This document shows, one piece after another, positions 14,944 through 23,128 of a DNA stretch of 64,000 nt. A program made the translations under genes and the position numbers. Positions within the stretch are counted from its first letter, which is position 1; the number at the start of each line of letters is the position of its first letter. The DNA comes from CAYPPG01 sp964412555 (lineage in GTDB: Bacteria; Hinthialibacterota; Hinthialibacteria; Hinthialibacterales; Hinthialibacteraceae): contig CAYPPG010000036.1 in NCBI GenBank assembly GCA_964412555.1, positions 1 through 64,000 of the forward strand, in the 5' to 3' direction. The notes beneath the pieces are model-generated. The model had not been told where the DNA came from. It saw only the letters and a program-made list of their open reading frames with translations, and searched no databases.

Positions 14944-17394
14944 ATGATGCATAAATTTCGGTACAGTTTCACTCTATTACTATTATTGGCAACATTAATT
15001 GTTTTTTCTTCATTCTCTGCTCAAAATCAAGAATCATCTTCTCTGACCCAGGAGCAGAAAGATTTGGATTTTGCGGACGGTCTTTATCAGCGAGGCATGC
15101 ATGAGACCGCTGCGCAGCAATATATTGAATTCATTCGTAAGTACCCCAACAGCAAGAATCGGGAAATAGCGTTGTTCCGGCAAGGGGAATCGTTCTACCA
15201 GCTTTCCCTTTCGCAAAGCAAATCCAATCCGGTGCAATCGAAAATCAATCTCATCAAAGCACGGCAGGTTTTTCAAGATTTAATGCAAGCGTTTCCCAAT
15301 TATGAGAGACGTTACGACGCGCTTCTGCGTATTGGGGAAATTTCGTACAAATTAGGGGATACACAAAAAGGTCTCTCCCCTTTGCAGCGTGTCATCAAAG
15401 AAGCGAAGGACAGCGCATTGCTCGAAGCGGCGTTGTTTTATGCCGGCCGGTGCTATGAAGCCGAAGGAAAAAACAATGAAGCAGAGCAAAAGTACCGGCA
15501 AATTCGGGATACATATCCAAAAGGCGAATTCTTCGCTTTTTCCACGTACTTACTGGCGGAACTTCTTGCCAAGAAAAACACGAATCAAGAAGCCGTAAAT
15601 CTCTTGTATAGCGTATGGAAAACCCCTGAACAATATGGTCTCAAAAAAGACGCTCCCCTTATCGAAGAAGCGCAGCTTCGATCAGCGCAAGTGCTCTACA
15701 ACATGGATCAATTCGCCGAAGCGGCGAAGATTTACCGCGATTATGTCAAGCAATATCCGCAGAGTGATAATACAGCCAAGGCCAAATACGGTGCTGCGTG
15801 GGCGGAATACCGCCAGGGGAACGATGCGCAAGCACTCGAAATCGCGAATACATTGCAACGGCAGTCACTTCCGGAAGACCTTGCCGCCGGGATCGTTTTT
15901 CTGAAAGGTACCTGCGCATACCGGCAGCAAATGTATAAAGAAGCGATTCGTTATTTTCGGGAAGTGATCGCCGATCCCAATGCGGGCGATTACCGGGACC
16001 GTTCCTGGTATCAGCTCGCTTGGGCGTATTATTTATCCGATCAACTTGAATCTGCAGCTCAGGAGTGTCAAAACCTTCTTCAACAGACGATATCTACATC
16101 GATGAATTCGAATGTTCATTACCTGCTTGGCCAGACGTATGCAAAACAAAAGAAATATACGGAAGCCGTTTCCGAATTGCAGACCTCTCGGATGTTAGAG
16201 CCGAAGGGGGAATATGCCCAAGAATCGCTCTATCTGATCGGCGATTTGCTCTACAGATTGGATCAATACGCAGAATCCGGGAAGACTTTCGAGCAGTTTT
16301 TCGAGACATACCAGTCTTCTCCCCGCGCGAAAGAGGCGTTGAGTTGGGCATGCAACGCTTATTTTGCCGACAAAAACTATCCGGAAGCGATTCGAACTGC
16401 CGATCGATTGCTGCAGGAATTCCCGGATTTTGAAAACAAGGAAGAAACGATTTATCGAAAAGCGTTGGCACAATACCAGTTGAAACAATACAAAGAAGCC
16501 TTGAAAACGTTTGAAGAACTGAACCGTGTCGCTGAGAATAAAGCCCGAAAATCCGAAGCGATCTATTGGAGGGCTTATATCTATGAATTGCTGGGAGATC
16601 GCGTTTCTGCCGCAAGCGCATATGGCTGTCTGTTAAAGGAATTTCCGGATTTCAAAAACAAAAATGAAGTGATCATGCGCAAAGCGTTGTGTGAGTACCA
16701 TGAAAAGAATTTTGATCCAGCTTTTCAAGGATTTCTTTCTCTGCTCGAAACGGAAACCGCTTCGAAATTGCCCAGTGAAGTGATCTTTTGGATGATTTTT
16801 TACGCCGATGAACAGAAAGAACATGAACAAGCGTTGCAAATCAGTGAGATAGTTCTTACGCTGTTCGACCAATCGTCAGTACAGGAACGGGCATGTATTG
16901 CCAAAGGCAATCAACTTGTCGCGCTGAAACAGTGGAAAGAAACCGTGCATAATGCGGATACATTTCTCAACAAGTTTCCTGAAAGTGACTTCAAACCGGA
17001 AATATTCTGGAGCAAGGCGAAGGCATTGGAAGGACTTGGCCAAAAGGAAAAAAGCCTCGAATTGTATGAAAAAAGCCTAGCGGAATATCAGAAAGTCGGG
17101 AGTCCGGATGCAACCTTTGAAGCGGATCTTTATATGGACCGCGGCAGACTGCTTGAATCGTTGGACCGTCCCGGAGAAGCGCTTGAATCTTTTCTCCGCG
17201 TCGCCATCATTTACGATCATCCCACATTGACGCCGGAAGCGATGTATCGCGGAATTCGCTGCCACCTTGCCGTGGATGAAACGAATGAAGCCAAGATACT
17301 CTATAATGAGTTAATACAAAATTATTCGGAATCAGAGTGGAAAAACAAAGCGGAAAAGGAATTTGGCGATAAAATGAATCCGAAAGATGGTTAA
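14944..17394 (+). CDS. Exported TPR-repeat protein of the exbBD cluster
   Basis: This 816-residue protein has a signal peptide (MMHKFRYSFTLLLLLATLIVFSSFSAQ). It then consists almost wholly of 34-residue-type helical repeats of the BamD/YbgF/TPR_6 kind, with recurring 'YRRALAQYQLKQYKEALKTF'-like units and 'FPDFKNK'/'FPDFENK' junctions. GAGGAAATGTG precedes the start. It lies 71 bp after exbD and 47 bp before the VWA gene on the same strand. In Tol-Pal systems the comparable TPR protein is CpoB/YbgF, which couples the motor to cell-wall work. This protein is about three times longer and could be a periplasmic scaffold. Function is inferred only from context. Confidence 0.75.
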   Translation: MMHKFRYSFTLLLLLATLIVFSSFSAQNQESSSLTQEQKDLDFADGLYQRGMHETAAQQYIEFIRKYPNSKNREIALFRQGESFYQLSLSQSKSNPVQSKINLIKARQVFQDLMQAFPNYERRYDALLRIGEISYKLGDTQKGLSPLQRVIKEAKDSALLEAALFYAGRCYEAEGKNNEAEQKYRQIRDTYPKGEFFAFSTYLLAELLAKKNTNQEAVNLLYSVWKTPEQYGLKKDAPLIEEAQLRSAQVLYNMDQFAEAAKIYRDYVKQYPQSDNTAKAKYGAAWAEYRQGNDAQALEIANTLQRQSLPEDLAAGIVFLKGTCAYRQQMYKEAIRYFREVIADPNAGDYRDRSWYQLAWAYYLSDQLESAAQECQNLLQQTISTSMNSNVHYLLGQTYAKQKKYTEAVSELQTSRMLEPKGEYAQESLYLIGDLLYRLDQYAESGKTFEQFFETYQSSPRAKEALSWACNAYFADKNYPEAIRTADRLLQEFPDFENKEETIYRKALAQYQLKQYKEALKTFEELNRVAENKARKSEAIYWRAYIYELLGDRVSAASAYGCLLKEFPDFKNKNEVIMRKALCEYHEKNFDPAFQGFLSLLETETASKLPSEVIFWMIFYADEQKEHEQALQISEIVLTLFDQSSVQERACIAKGNQLVALKQWKETVHNADTFLNKFPESDFKPEIFWSKAKALEGLGQKEKSLELYEKSLAEYQKVGSPDATFEADLYMDRGRLLESLDRPGEALESFLRVAIIYDHPTLTPEAMYRGIRCHLAVDETNEAKILYNELIQNYSESEWKNKAEKEFGDKMNPKDG

Positions 17395-17441
17395 ATGAGA
17401 CGGATAAGAGAATTGGGATAGCGAAACAAGACAGAAAAGCC

Positions 17442-19280
17442 ATGTCACGATCAACTTTACCATATGGGATACGGCCTCCTATCACGCGTATTTACTCGCG
17501 CAAAAGCGGGAATCGTTTATTTGTAATTGCATTGACGATTTCTTTGGCTATTCATCTTTGCTTTGTTTTCATTTCCCGCTCGTGGCAGGTTGCCACGATC
17601 CAGCATATCGAGAAGGGAGTGGAAACGTTATTCAAAGTCCGTTTTCGACAGTTGGAATCCCGGAATTTCGTTTCGCGGCCAACTCAAGAAGAATTGCAGG
17701 AAGAACGAGAACGGCTACTGAATGAGAGAATCGATGAATTATCTCAAATCCCATCACGGACAGCGGAACCGCAACTGACAGAAATGATCCCAACTTTAGA
17801 ACAGGACGAAATACCGGAGTATGAAGATAACGAGGGTCAGGAAGATGAGTTTGTCGATGACCGCGTGGCGAAATCGCTTATCACCTCGGATTCCGGCAAT
17901 CGAGCTATCGAAAATTTCGAACAATCCGCGGGCAAAGGAGCCGTGACGGAAACCGCTCAAACCAACCGTATCTCGCTGACCGGACGGGGGGAAGGTTCTC
18001 GAAGGCGATTATTGGCCGGTCTTCCGGCTCCGATAGTCGATACCGATCCGGTTGTTGACCATTCTCTATCCACCATGCTTATCGCAGAGGCAGCGCCACC
18101 GGAACCGAACATCGATATTTCCGAGCCTCAAATCGAACTCCCACCGGTCAATGAATTACTTCCTTCCCCTGAACTGATGCGTTCCAGCCCACGGCCAACC
18201 ACGCTTGAAAAGGAAGAAGAAGCGAAAGAACAAATGCGGGAACGCTATGTGAGTTTGGATGATTTGGTCGATGTCGATCTTTTTACCTATCATCACATCG
18301 GCGGCGATGGATATTTTATGGTACGTATACGTCCGACGGCGGCGGATGAACGATTGCAAATACTGCCAAAAGATGTCATTCTCGTATTGGATGCTTCGGC
18401 GAGTATGGGAAGAAGGCGGATCGAAGTTCTGAAACGGCAACTTTTGGACATCCTCGAGCGTCTTCGCCCGGCAGATCAATTCAATGTCGTCGGTTTTAAG
18501 CGAAGGGTACGGAAATTTACGGAAACATTCGTTCCGGCTACAGAAGAGAACGTTTCAGAAGCATGGGATTTTATCAAGCCTCTCAAAGCATCCGGGAGAA
18601 CCGATATATACCGATCACTGGAACCTCTTGTTCAACTGGGAACAAAAAGAGCGCGGCCGTTGATTTTGATCCTGCTGAGTGACGGGCGTCCCAATGTAGG
18701 TGTCGTCAACAGCCGGAAAATCATCAATGATCTTACCCGTTTTCGCGGGCCAAGTACGTCGATTTTTTGTGTCGGAACCGGTGAAGAGCTGAATAATTAT
18801 CTGCTGGACATGTTGGCTTACCGGAATCGTGGGCTGGTCGCTTTCGAGCGGGATAACAACGAATTACCCGCCGTTATTCAATCCGTGTTCGGGTATGTGG
18901 AAGATCCGGTTCTTCTGAAAATCAGCCCCAATTTTGGAAATATCGATGAGACGAAAGTCTATCCAAAAGTCTTGCCGGATCTGTATTTGAAAGGGGAACT
19001 TCGCATTTGGGGGAGATTGGAAGGTGAAAAGAAAATCACTCTTCGCCTCGTAGGGGAAGCTTTCGATGAACAGAAAGAAATGATCGTCGAACTGCCGGTT
19101 CCGCCTCATGACAACGGAACCTATGAAATCGCCCGTGATTGGGCGCGTCACAAGGCGTATTATCTTGTCGGCCGAATGGTCGAAGAGGGGGACAAGCCGG
19201 AGTTACTCGAAGAAATTCGGAATATAAGCCGCACCTATAACATTCAAACCCCCTACTCGAAGCAAATTTCCACTCGATGA
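17442..19280 (+). CDS. VWA-domain protein with a TonB-like membrane anchor
   Basis: This 612-residue protein has one N-terminal membrane helix (about residues 26-45, 'LFVIALTISLAIHLCFVFIS') in which Ser34 and His38 are spaced as the Ser16/His20 pair of TonB. A long acidic, Pro-rich periplasmic linker follows (about 90-260). Then comes a von Willebrand A domain: MIDAS 'LVLDASASMG' (about 312-321), the Thr of 'SGRTDIYRSL' and the Asp of 'ILLSDGRPN'. After the VWA is a beta-rich domain (about 475-570, 'DPVLLKISPNFGNIDETKVY') like that of VIT/inter-alpha-trypsin-type proteins. It closes the exbB-exbD-TPR cluster and is the likely force-transmitting partner. Cargo and ligand are unknown. Confidence 0.8.
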   Translation: MSRSTLPYGIRPPITRIYSRKSGNRLFVIALTISLAIHLCFVFISRSWQVATIQHIEKGVETLFKVRFRQLESRNFVSRPTQEELQEERERLLNERIDELSQIPSRTAEPQLTEMIPTLEQDEIPEYEDNEGQEDEFVDDRVAKSLITSDSGNRAIENFEQSAGKGAVTETAQTNRISLTGRGEGSRRRLLAGLPAPIVDTDPVVDHSLSTMLIAEAAPPEPNIDISEPQIELPPVNELLPSPELMRSSPRPTTLEKEEEAKEQMRERYVSLDDLVDVDLFTYHHIGGDGYFMVRIRPTAADERLQILPKDVILVLDASASMGRRRIEVLKRQLLDILERLRPADQFNVVGFKRRVRKFTETFVPATEENVSEAWDFIKPLKASGRTDIYRSLEPLVQLGTKRARPLILILLSDGRPNVGVVNSRKIINDLTRFRGPSTSIFCVGTGEELNNYLLDMLAYRNRGLVAFERDNNELPAVIQSVFGYVEDPVLLKISPNFGNIDETKVYPKVLPDLYLKGELRIWGRLEGEKKITLRLVGEAFDEQKEMIVELPVPPHDNGTYEIARDWARHKAYYLVGRMVEEGDKPELLEEIRNISRTYNIQTPYSKQISTR

Positions 19281-19403
19281 TCCTTTTTACAAATTCGTGA
19301 CAAACGCCTTTCATTTTTAATCCGATTTATGGTATGATAGTTTGTTAGGTATTTGTTTACGATTGTTTCGAACGATCTATTTATTTTGGGAGGTTTTTTA
19401 TCC

Positions 19404-20075
19404 ATGAAACGAGCTGGCTTTACTCTCATTGAACTTCTTATCGTTGTTGCCATTATTGGAATTTTGGCGGCGATAGCCGTCCCCAATTTCTTGAATGCTC
19501 AAGTACGGGCAAAGGTTTCTCGTTCGTATGCCGATATGCGTTCCACTTTGACAGGTATCGAGCAACTGCGGCTGGATAAAGGTGTTCTTCTGATCGATTT
19601 TTGGGATGACGATACGGATTGGGGCCGAGACAGAATTGAAAATCAATTCAGTAATGTGGGTAATGAACCGGAAGCCACTCGCCGGCAAGTTCATGTTCTT
19701 GCACCTTTGACTAGTCCTATTGCATATATGTCTTCGATTCCCATCGATCCTTTTGTTCCTGCACATCTGGAAAACGCATCGGGTGGTCATTCGGAACGTT
19801 TCGGAATTACGGGAAATAACGTCTATTATTATGCCGATAATGATCCAGCCAATAACGGCGGAGATTACGGTGGAACAAATTACGATCCCCCCTTGAAAGA
19901 GGGAGATTATATTCTCTATGCCTTCGGACCCGCGGCGGAAATGATGTATGGCGGTTCAAATGGTATCCGGTATGGACTCCCTTATGATGCCAGCAATGGC
20001 CTTGTCAGTATCGGGGATATCATGATGCGCTCCGGTGGGGGGATTGTTCGAGTGAACCGTTTAGGCGGCCGATAA
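19404..20075 (+). CDS. Prepilin-type N-methylation protein (pseudopilin-like)
   Basis: This 223-residue protein has a canonical leader MKRAG and FTLIELLIVVAIIGILAAIA with Gly at -1 and Glu at +5. It continues 'VPNFLNAQVRAKVSRSYADM', then a G-type globular domain with 'TSPIAYMSSIPIDPFVP' and a Gly/Asn/Tyr-rich C-terminal part. GGGAGG lies ahead of the ATG at 19404, which is preferred to an upstream in-frame start at 19353. It is a paralogue of the protein at 2716. Such proteins are highly multiplied in several candidate phyla, and their function outside the type II secretion pseudopilus is not known. A strong terminator follows at 20149. Confidence 0.9.
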   Translation: MKRAGFTLIELLIVVAIIGILAAIAVPNFLNAQVRAKVSRSYADMRSTLTGIEQLRLDKGVLLIDFWDDDTDWGRDRIENQFSNVGNEPEATRRQVHVLAPLTSPIAYMSSIPIDPFVPAHLENASGGHSERFGITGNNVYYYADNDPANNGGDYGGTNYDPPLKEGDYILYAFGPAAEMMYGGSNGIRYGLPYDASNGLVSIGDIMMRSGGGIVRVNRLGGR

Positions 20076-20081
20076 ATTTGG

Positions 20082-20130
20082 TTGACTATATACTAGTCAA
20101 AAGATGCGGGCAGGTTGATCGCGCTCCGGT
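20082..20130. repeat. Small dyad and degenerate palindromic element
   Basis: TTGACTA (20082-20088) and TAGTCAA (20094-20100) form a perfect 7-bp dyad with a 5-bp centre. It is followed at 20104-20126 by GATGCGGGCAGG..GATCGCGCTCC, a decayed copy of the core seen at 5673-5709 (GATGCGGGCAGGGATGCCCGCGCTCC). The decay has removed most of the stem. It sits between the pilin-like gene and its terminator. Confidence 0.5.
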
Positions 20131-20148
20131 ATCTTTCTAGAAACAAGT

Positions 20149-20178
20149 GAGGGGTATATTTACCCCTCTCTTTTTTTT
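20149..20178 (+). terminator. Rho-independent terminator
   Basis: A perfect 8-bp stem GAGGGGTA/TACCCCTC with a 4-nt loop is followed by TC and a run of eight T residues. It ends transcription of the pilin-like gene and possibly the exbB-to-VWA cluster upstream. Confidence 0.9.
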
Positions 20179-20232
20179 ATCATGCTTTTATAATGCAAGC
20201 AATCAATTTAATGCAAGAATGGAGTATACTAT

Positions 20233-21153
20233 TTGGTATTCATGAAAACAAAACAATATATCCTTCTTATTGCATCACTCATTTTATCGATCCCCCTGCT
20301 TGCGAGTCTTCCACCGGCCAAAGTTCTTTATGACGGAGATTCGTTATATCACCATATTCGTGTGACGGAAGTGGCCGGGTATCGCTATCTTTCGTTCGAC
20401 CGGACGCGCGGCTCGCAAAGTGCTACCAATGTCAATGATCCGTACGAGTTGAAGTATCCCTACACGCGCGCCATGTTCCTCGCTCTAGGATTTTTGGAGC
20501 GGCTTCCAGAAAAAGTTCTGTTTGTGGGTCTTGGCGGCGGCTCCATGCCGAAAGTGATGGCCAAACACATGCCCGATGTGAAAATCGATATTGCGGAAAT
20601 CGACAAAGAGGTCGTCGATGTGGCCCAAAAGTATTTCTTCTTCAAACCGACGGGAAACACAAGTGTCTATATTCAAGACGGCCGTCAATTTCTTCGCCGG
20701 AGCCGAGAGCAATATGACATCATCTTTCTCGATGCCTACAACAATGACGCCATTCCTTTTCATCTGACTACGAAAGAATTCTTTGAGATCGTGAAAAAGA
20801 GTATCAAACCGGACGGGGCGGTAGTCGCGAACGTATGGGGGCCACGAACCAATCAATTTTATACATCGCAAGTGAAAACGTATCAGGAAGTATTTGAAAA
20901 ACTTTTCCTTCTCGATGCTATCCGTTCCAACAATTATATTTTTATTGCTCTTTCACAAGACAAAGAAATGACCACTTTGGAACTCAACCGGAGGGCGGAT
21001 ATTTTAGAAGAAAAATTGAAATTTTCTTTCTCCTTTCGTGAATTTGTGCGCACTTTGGAAGATTTGACCCAACTGCAAGTCAATGCCGATGTGCTGGTCG
21101 ATGATTTTGCGCCGGTTGAATTATTGCGCTCTCGGAGGATCGACTCAAATTGA
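20233..21153 (+). CDS. Spermidine-synthase-like protein with N-terminal export signal
   Basis: This 306-residue protein has a hydrophobic N-terminus (KQYILLIASLILSIPLLA) and a spermine/spermidine-synthase Rossmann domain: 'VLFVGLGGGSMPKVMAKHMP', 'IDIAEIDKEVVDVAQKYFF', 'IQDGRQFL', and 'DIIFLDAYNNDAIPFHLTTK' holding the catalytic-type Asp and the gate loop. A TTG at 20233 has GGAG 8 nt upstream and is taken as start; the ATG at 20242 is the alternative and gives nearly the same protein. The next gene overlaps by 4 bp and encodes the membrane half found fused in the 6543-9908 protein. Whether it makes spermidine or another aminopropyl product is unknown. Confidence 0.8.
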   Translation: MVFMKTKQYILLIASLILSIPLLASLPPAKVLYDGDSLYHHIRVTEVAGYRYLSFDRTRGSQSATNVNDPYELKYPYTRAMFLALGFLERLPEKVLFVGLGGGSMPKVMAKHMPDVKIDIAEIDKEVVDVAQKYFFFKPTGNTSVYIQDGRQFLRRSREQYDIIFLDAYNNDAIPFHLTTKEFFEIVKKSIKPDGAVVANVWGPRTNQFYTSQVKTYQEVFEKLFLLDAIRSNNYIFIALSQDKEMTTLELNRRADILEEKLKFSFSFREFVRTLEDLTQLQVNADVLVDDFAPVELLRSRRIDSN

Positions 21154-21746
21154 TACCGTTCATCGTTTTTCTATCTGGCGCTACCGTTATGTCTTTTGAA
21201 ATATTGGGGAGCCGAATTCTGGCTCCCCATTTCGGCAATACGGTTTTTGTGTGGGGAAGTTTGATCAGTGTTTTTCTCGGCGGTTTGACTGTCGGGTACT
21301 GGGCAGGCGGAAAACTGGCGGATTGGAGAGCGACGCTGACCATTTTTGCCAGCCTGCTTACCGTTCCCGGTTTGCTGATGTGTTTTTTCCCTCTTTACAG
21401 TGATTGGATCAACAACTGGGTATTTGAACAGCGATTCGAAATGCGAATTGAATCGTTGGCCGCTTCACTATCGCTCTTTTTCGTTCCTTCGATATTCATG
21501 GGGGCCGTCAGCCCCTATGCGGTCAAGTTGCGGGTCCATAATCTCGACTGGCTGGGGACGGGTGTAGGAAATCTGTACGCGATTTCTTCACTAGGAAGTA
21601 TTGTCGGGACTTTATTGACCTCGTTTTATTTGATTACGTGGATTGGGGTAAAAACAATCATTTTTGTAGAAGGAAGTGTGTTGTTGTTGGCTGCCATAAG
21701 CCTTTGTATAATTGATTATCGATCACGAGAAGCGCAAAACGCGTAA
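21150..21746 (+). CDS. Membrane partner of the spermidine-synthase-like protein (half MFS-like bundle)
   Basis: The 198-residue product has about six membrane helices: 'IPFIVFLSGATVMSFEILGS', 'LISVFLGGLTVGYWAGGKLA', 'FASLLTVPGLLMCFFPL', 'LSLFFVPSIFMGAVSPYAVK', 'LYAISSLGSIVGTLLTSF' and 'TIIFVEGSVLLLAAISLCII'. This is the same fold as one half of the transporter part of the 1121-residue protein at 6543. It starts with TTG at 21150, overlapping the upstream stop as TTGA, with GGAGG 10 nt before. The overlap implies coupled translation and a physical complex. Half-size bundles of this type must dimerise to give a full transporter. Confidence 0.8.
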   Translation: MIPFIVFLSGATVMSFEILGSRILAPHFGNTVFVWGSLISVFLGGLTVGYWAGGKLADWRATLTIFASLLTVPGLLMCFFPLYSDWINNWVFEQRFEMRIESLAASLSLFFVPSIFMGAVSPYAVKLRVHNLDWLGTGVGNLYAISSLGSIVGTLLTSFYLITWIGVKTIIFVEGSVLLLAAISLCIIDYRSREAQNA

Positions 21747-21787
21747 GCATTGTAGGAATACTTGCACTCCCCATTGTGCAGATCCAA

Positions 21788-22930
21788 TTATACTAAATCA
21801 TCCCACATGATTAATCTTGGTATGTATTTGTTTTTCTCGACCTGATACATCGCTATCCGCCCCATGATTCCCATCAGCGTAGACTTTCTGGCCGTTTCGA
21901 TGTTGCTGAGCGGTTGTTCACCGTTGCGTATATGTTGGACAAAGGCTTCCAGTTCTTCATAGGTGCCGTCATCCCAGTCGGACGATTCCTTGGCGATCCG
22001 TTGAGGTTCTCCCATGTTGGGGCGCGGATATTTCATTCCTTTCGGCAAATCCACTCCGCCTTTTTCAGCATAAACCCACAGTTTTTCTCCGGTGAACTGC
22101 TCGGGGCAATACATCAGATGAGTATAGGAGAAAATTCCGCCGTCCGGAAACTCGAAGGAGAGGGCGGAATGATCTTCGGCGCAGCGTTCCGGCGGATTGG
22201 GGTAATCAACAGTGACCTTTCCCATCGCTGTGCAGCGAATAGGAGGTTGATCCTTCATCACCCACATCGCTACATCGGCGTGATGACACGCCTGGGCGAG
22301 GAACCAACCGCCGGAAAGATCGAAATCCAGGTACCGGGGACCCAGGCCGCCAGTCCAGTGCCACATTCCTTGCATGAATGTCACTTTCCCTAAGTGTCCT
22401 TCATGAATGTGACCTATGCCGTCTTGAAACGTAGGCAAATACCGGCGTTGAAAACCAACTTGATAAATGCCTTTGGATTTTCGAGCCGCTTTGGTGATTC
22501 GTTCGACCTGCTCGACGGAAATATCCATCGGTTTTTCACTGAAACAATGGAGACCGGCTTCCAACACGGGAATTACACACTTGCCGTGATTAGCCTCTTC
22601 GGTTACCACGAAGCACGCGTCCAGTTTCTCTTTGTCCAGCATTTCCCTGAAATCGGTGTAGGTGCGCGGAGTCGGTTTATATTGTTCGCAGATCACGGAC
22701 GCTTCTTCCAAACGTTCTTCACGAAGATCACACAAGGCCGCGACGTGATACCCCTCGATATTCGTGAATGCCCGCAGCAAGCGCTTGCCGCGTCCGCCGG
22801 TTCCGATCATCCCCACGATGACCTTGTCATTGGCTCCCAGCACTTTCTTGGGCATCCCGGCCGCGAGAGCTGTCGCGCCGACTGCCGTCTTATTCATGAA
22901 ATCTCGCCGTGAAAATTTACTTTCACTCAT
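21788..22930 (-). CDS. Tat-exported Gfo/Idh/MocA-family oxidoreductase
   Basis: This 380-residue protein starts with a twin-arginine signal (SESKFSRRDFMNKTAVGATA). An NAD(P)-binding Rossmann domain follows ('VIVGMIGTGGRGKRLLRAF', 'AALCDLREERLEEA'), then the family motif region 'GLHCFSEKPMDISVEQ' with the EKP Lys, and 'FQRRYLPTF' and 'LAQACHHADVAMWVM' with the catalytic-type His. GGGAGG before the ATG at 22930 favours that start over one at 22972. Tat export implies the protein folds with its cofactor in the cytoplasm. Such exported members are common in bacteria that degrade sugars and polysaccharides; the substrate here is not known. Confidence 0.9.
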   Translation of the reverse strand: MSESKFSRRDFMNKTAVGATALAAGMPKKVLGANDKVIVGMIGTGGRGKRLLRAFTNIEGYHVAALCDLREERLEEASVICEQYKPTPRTYTDFREMLDKEKLDACFVVTEEANHGKCVIPVLEAGLHCFSEKPMDISVEQVERITKAARKSKGIYQVGFQRRYLPTFQDGIGHIHEGHLGKVTFMQGMWHWTGGLGPRYLDFDLSGGWFLAQACHHADVAMWVMKDQPPIRCTAMGKVTVDYPNPPERCAEDHSALSFEFPDGGIFSYTHLMYCPEQFTGEKLWVYAEKGGVDLPKGMKYPRPNMGEPQRIAKESSDWDDGTYEELEAFVQHIRNGEQPLSNIETARKSTLMGIMGRIAMYQVEKNKYIPRLIMWDDLV

Positions 22931-23128
22931 TGCTGCCTCCCTTTGGAAAATTCTTGGATGCTTCAAGATCATATTTTTTCACGATTTTGTATAGGGGCGC
23001 AAGCGGTTAGAAGTAAAAATTTAAATGGTCAGCGTCGTGCCTAGTGCAATGCTTTACAGACTCCTTGTCCTAGAGGAAACTGTTGGCAATATCTACAAAG
23101 AGTTGCATCAGTTGAATAGGAAATCCGA

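Noticed and set aside
20082..20100. TTGACTA/TAGTCAA dyad as an operator for the spermidine-synthase-like gene
   Set aside because: It lies upstream of the strong terminator at 20149 and so is more likely part of the 3' region of the pilin-like gene.
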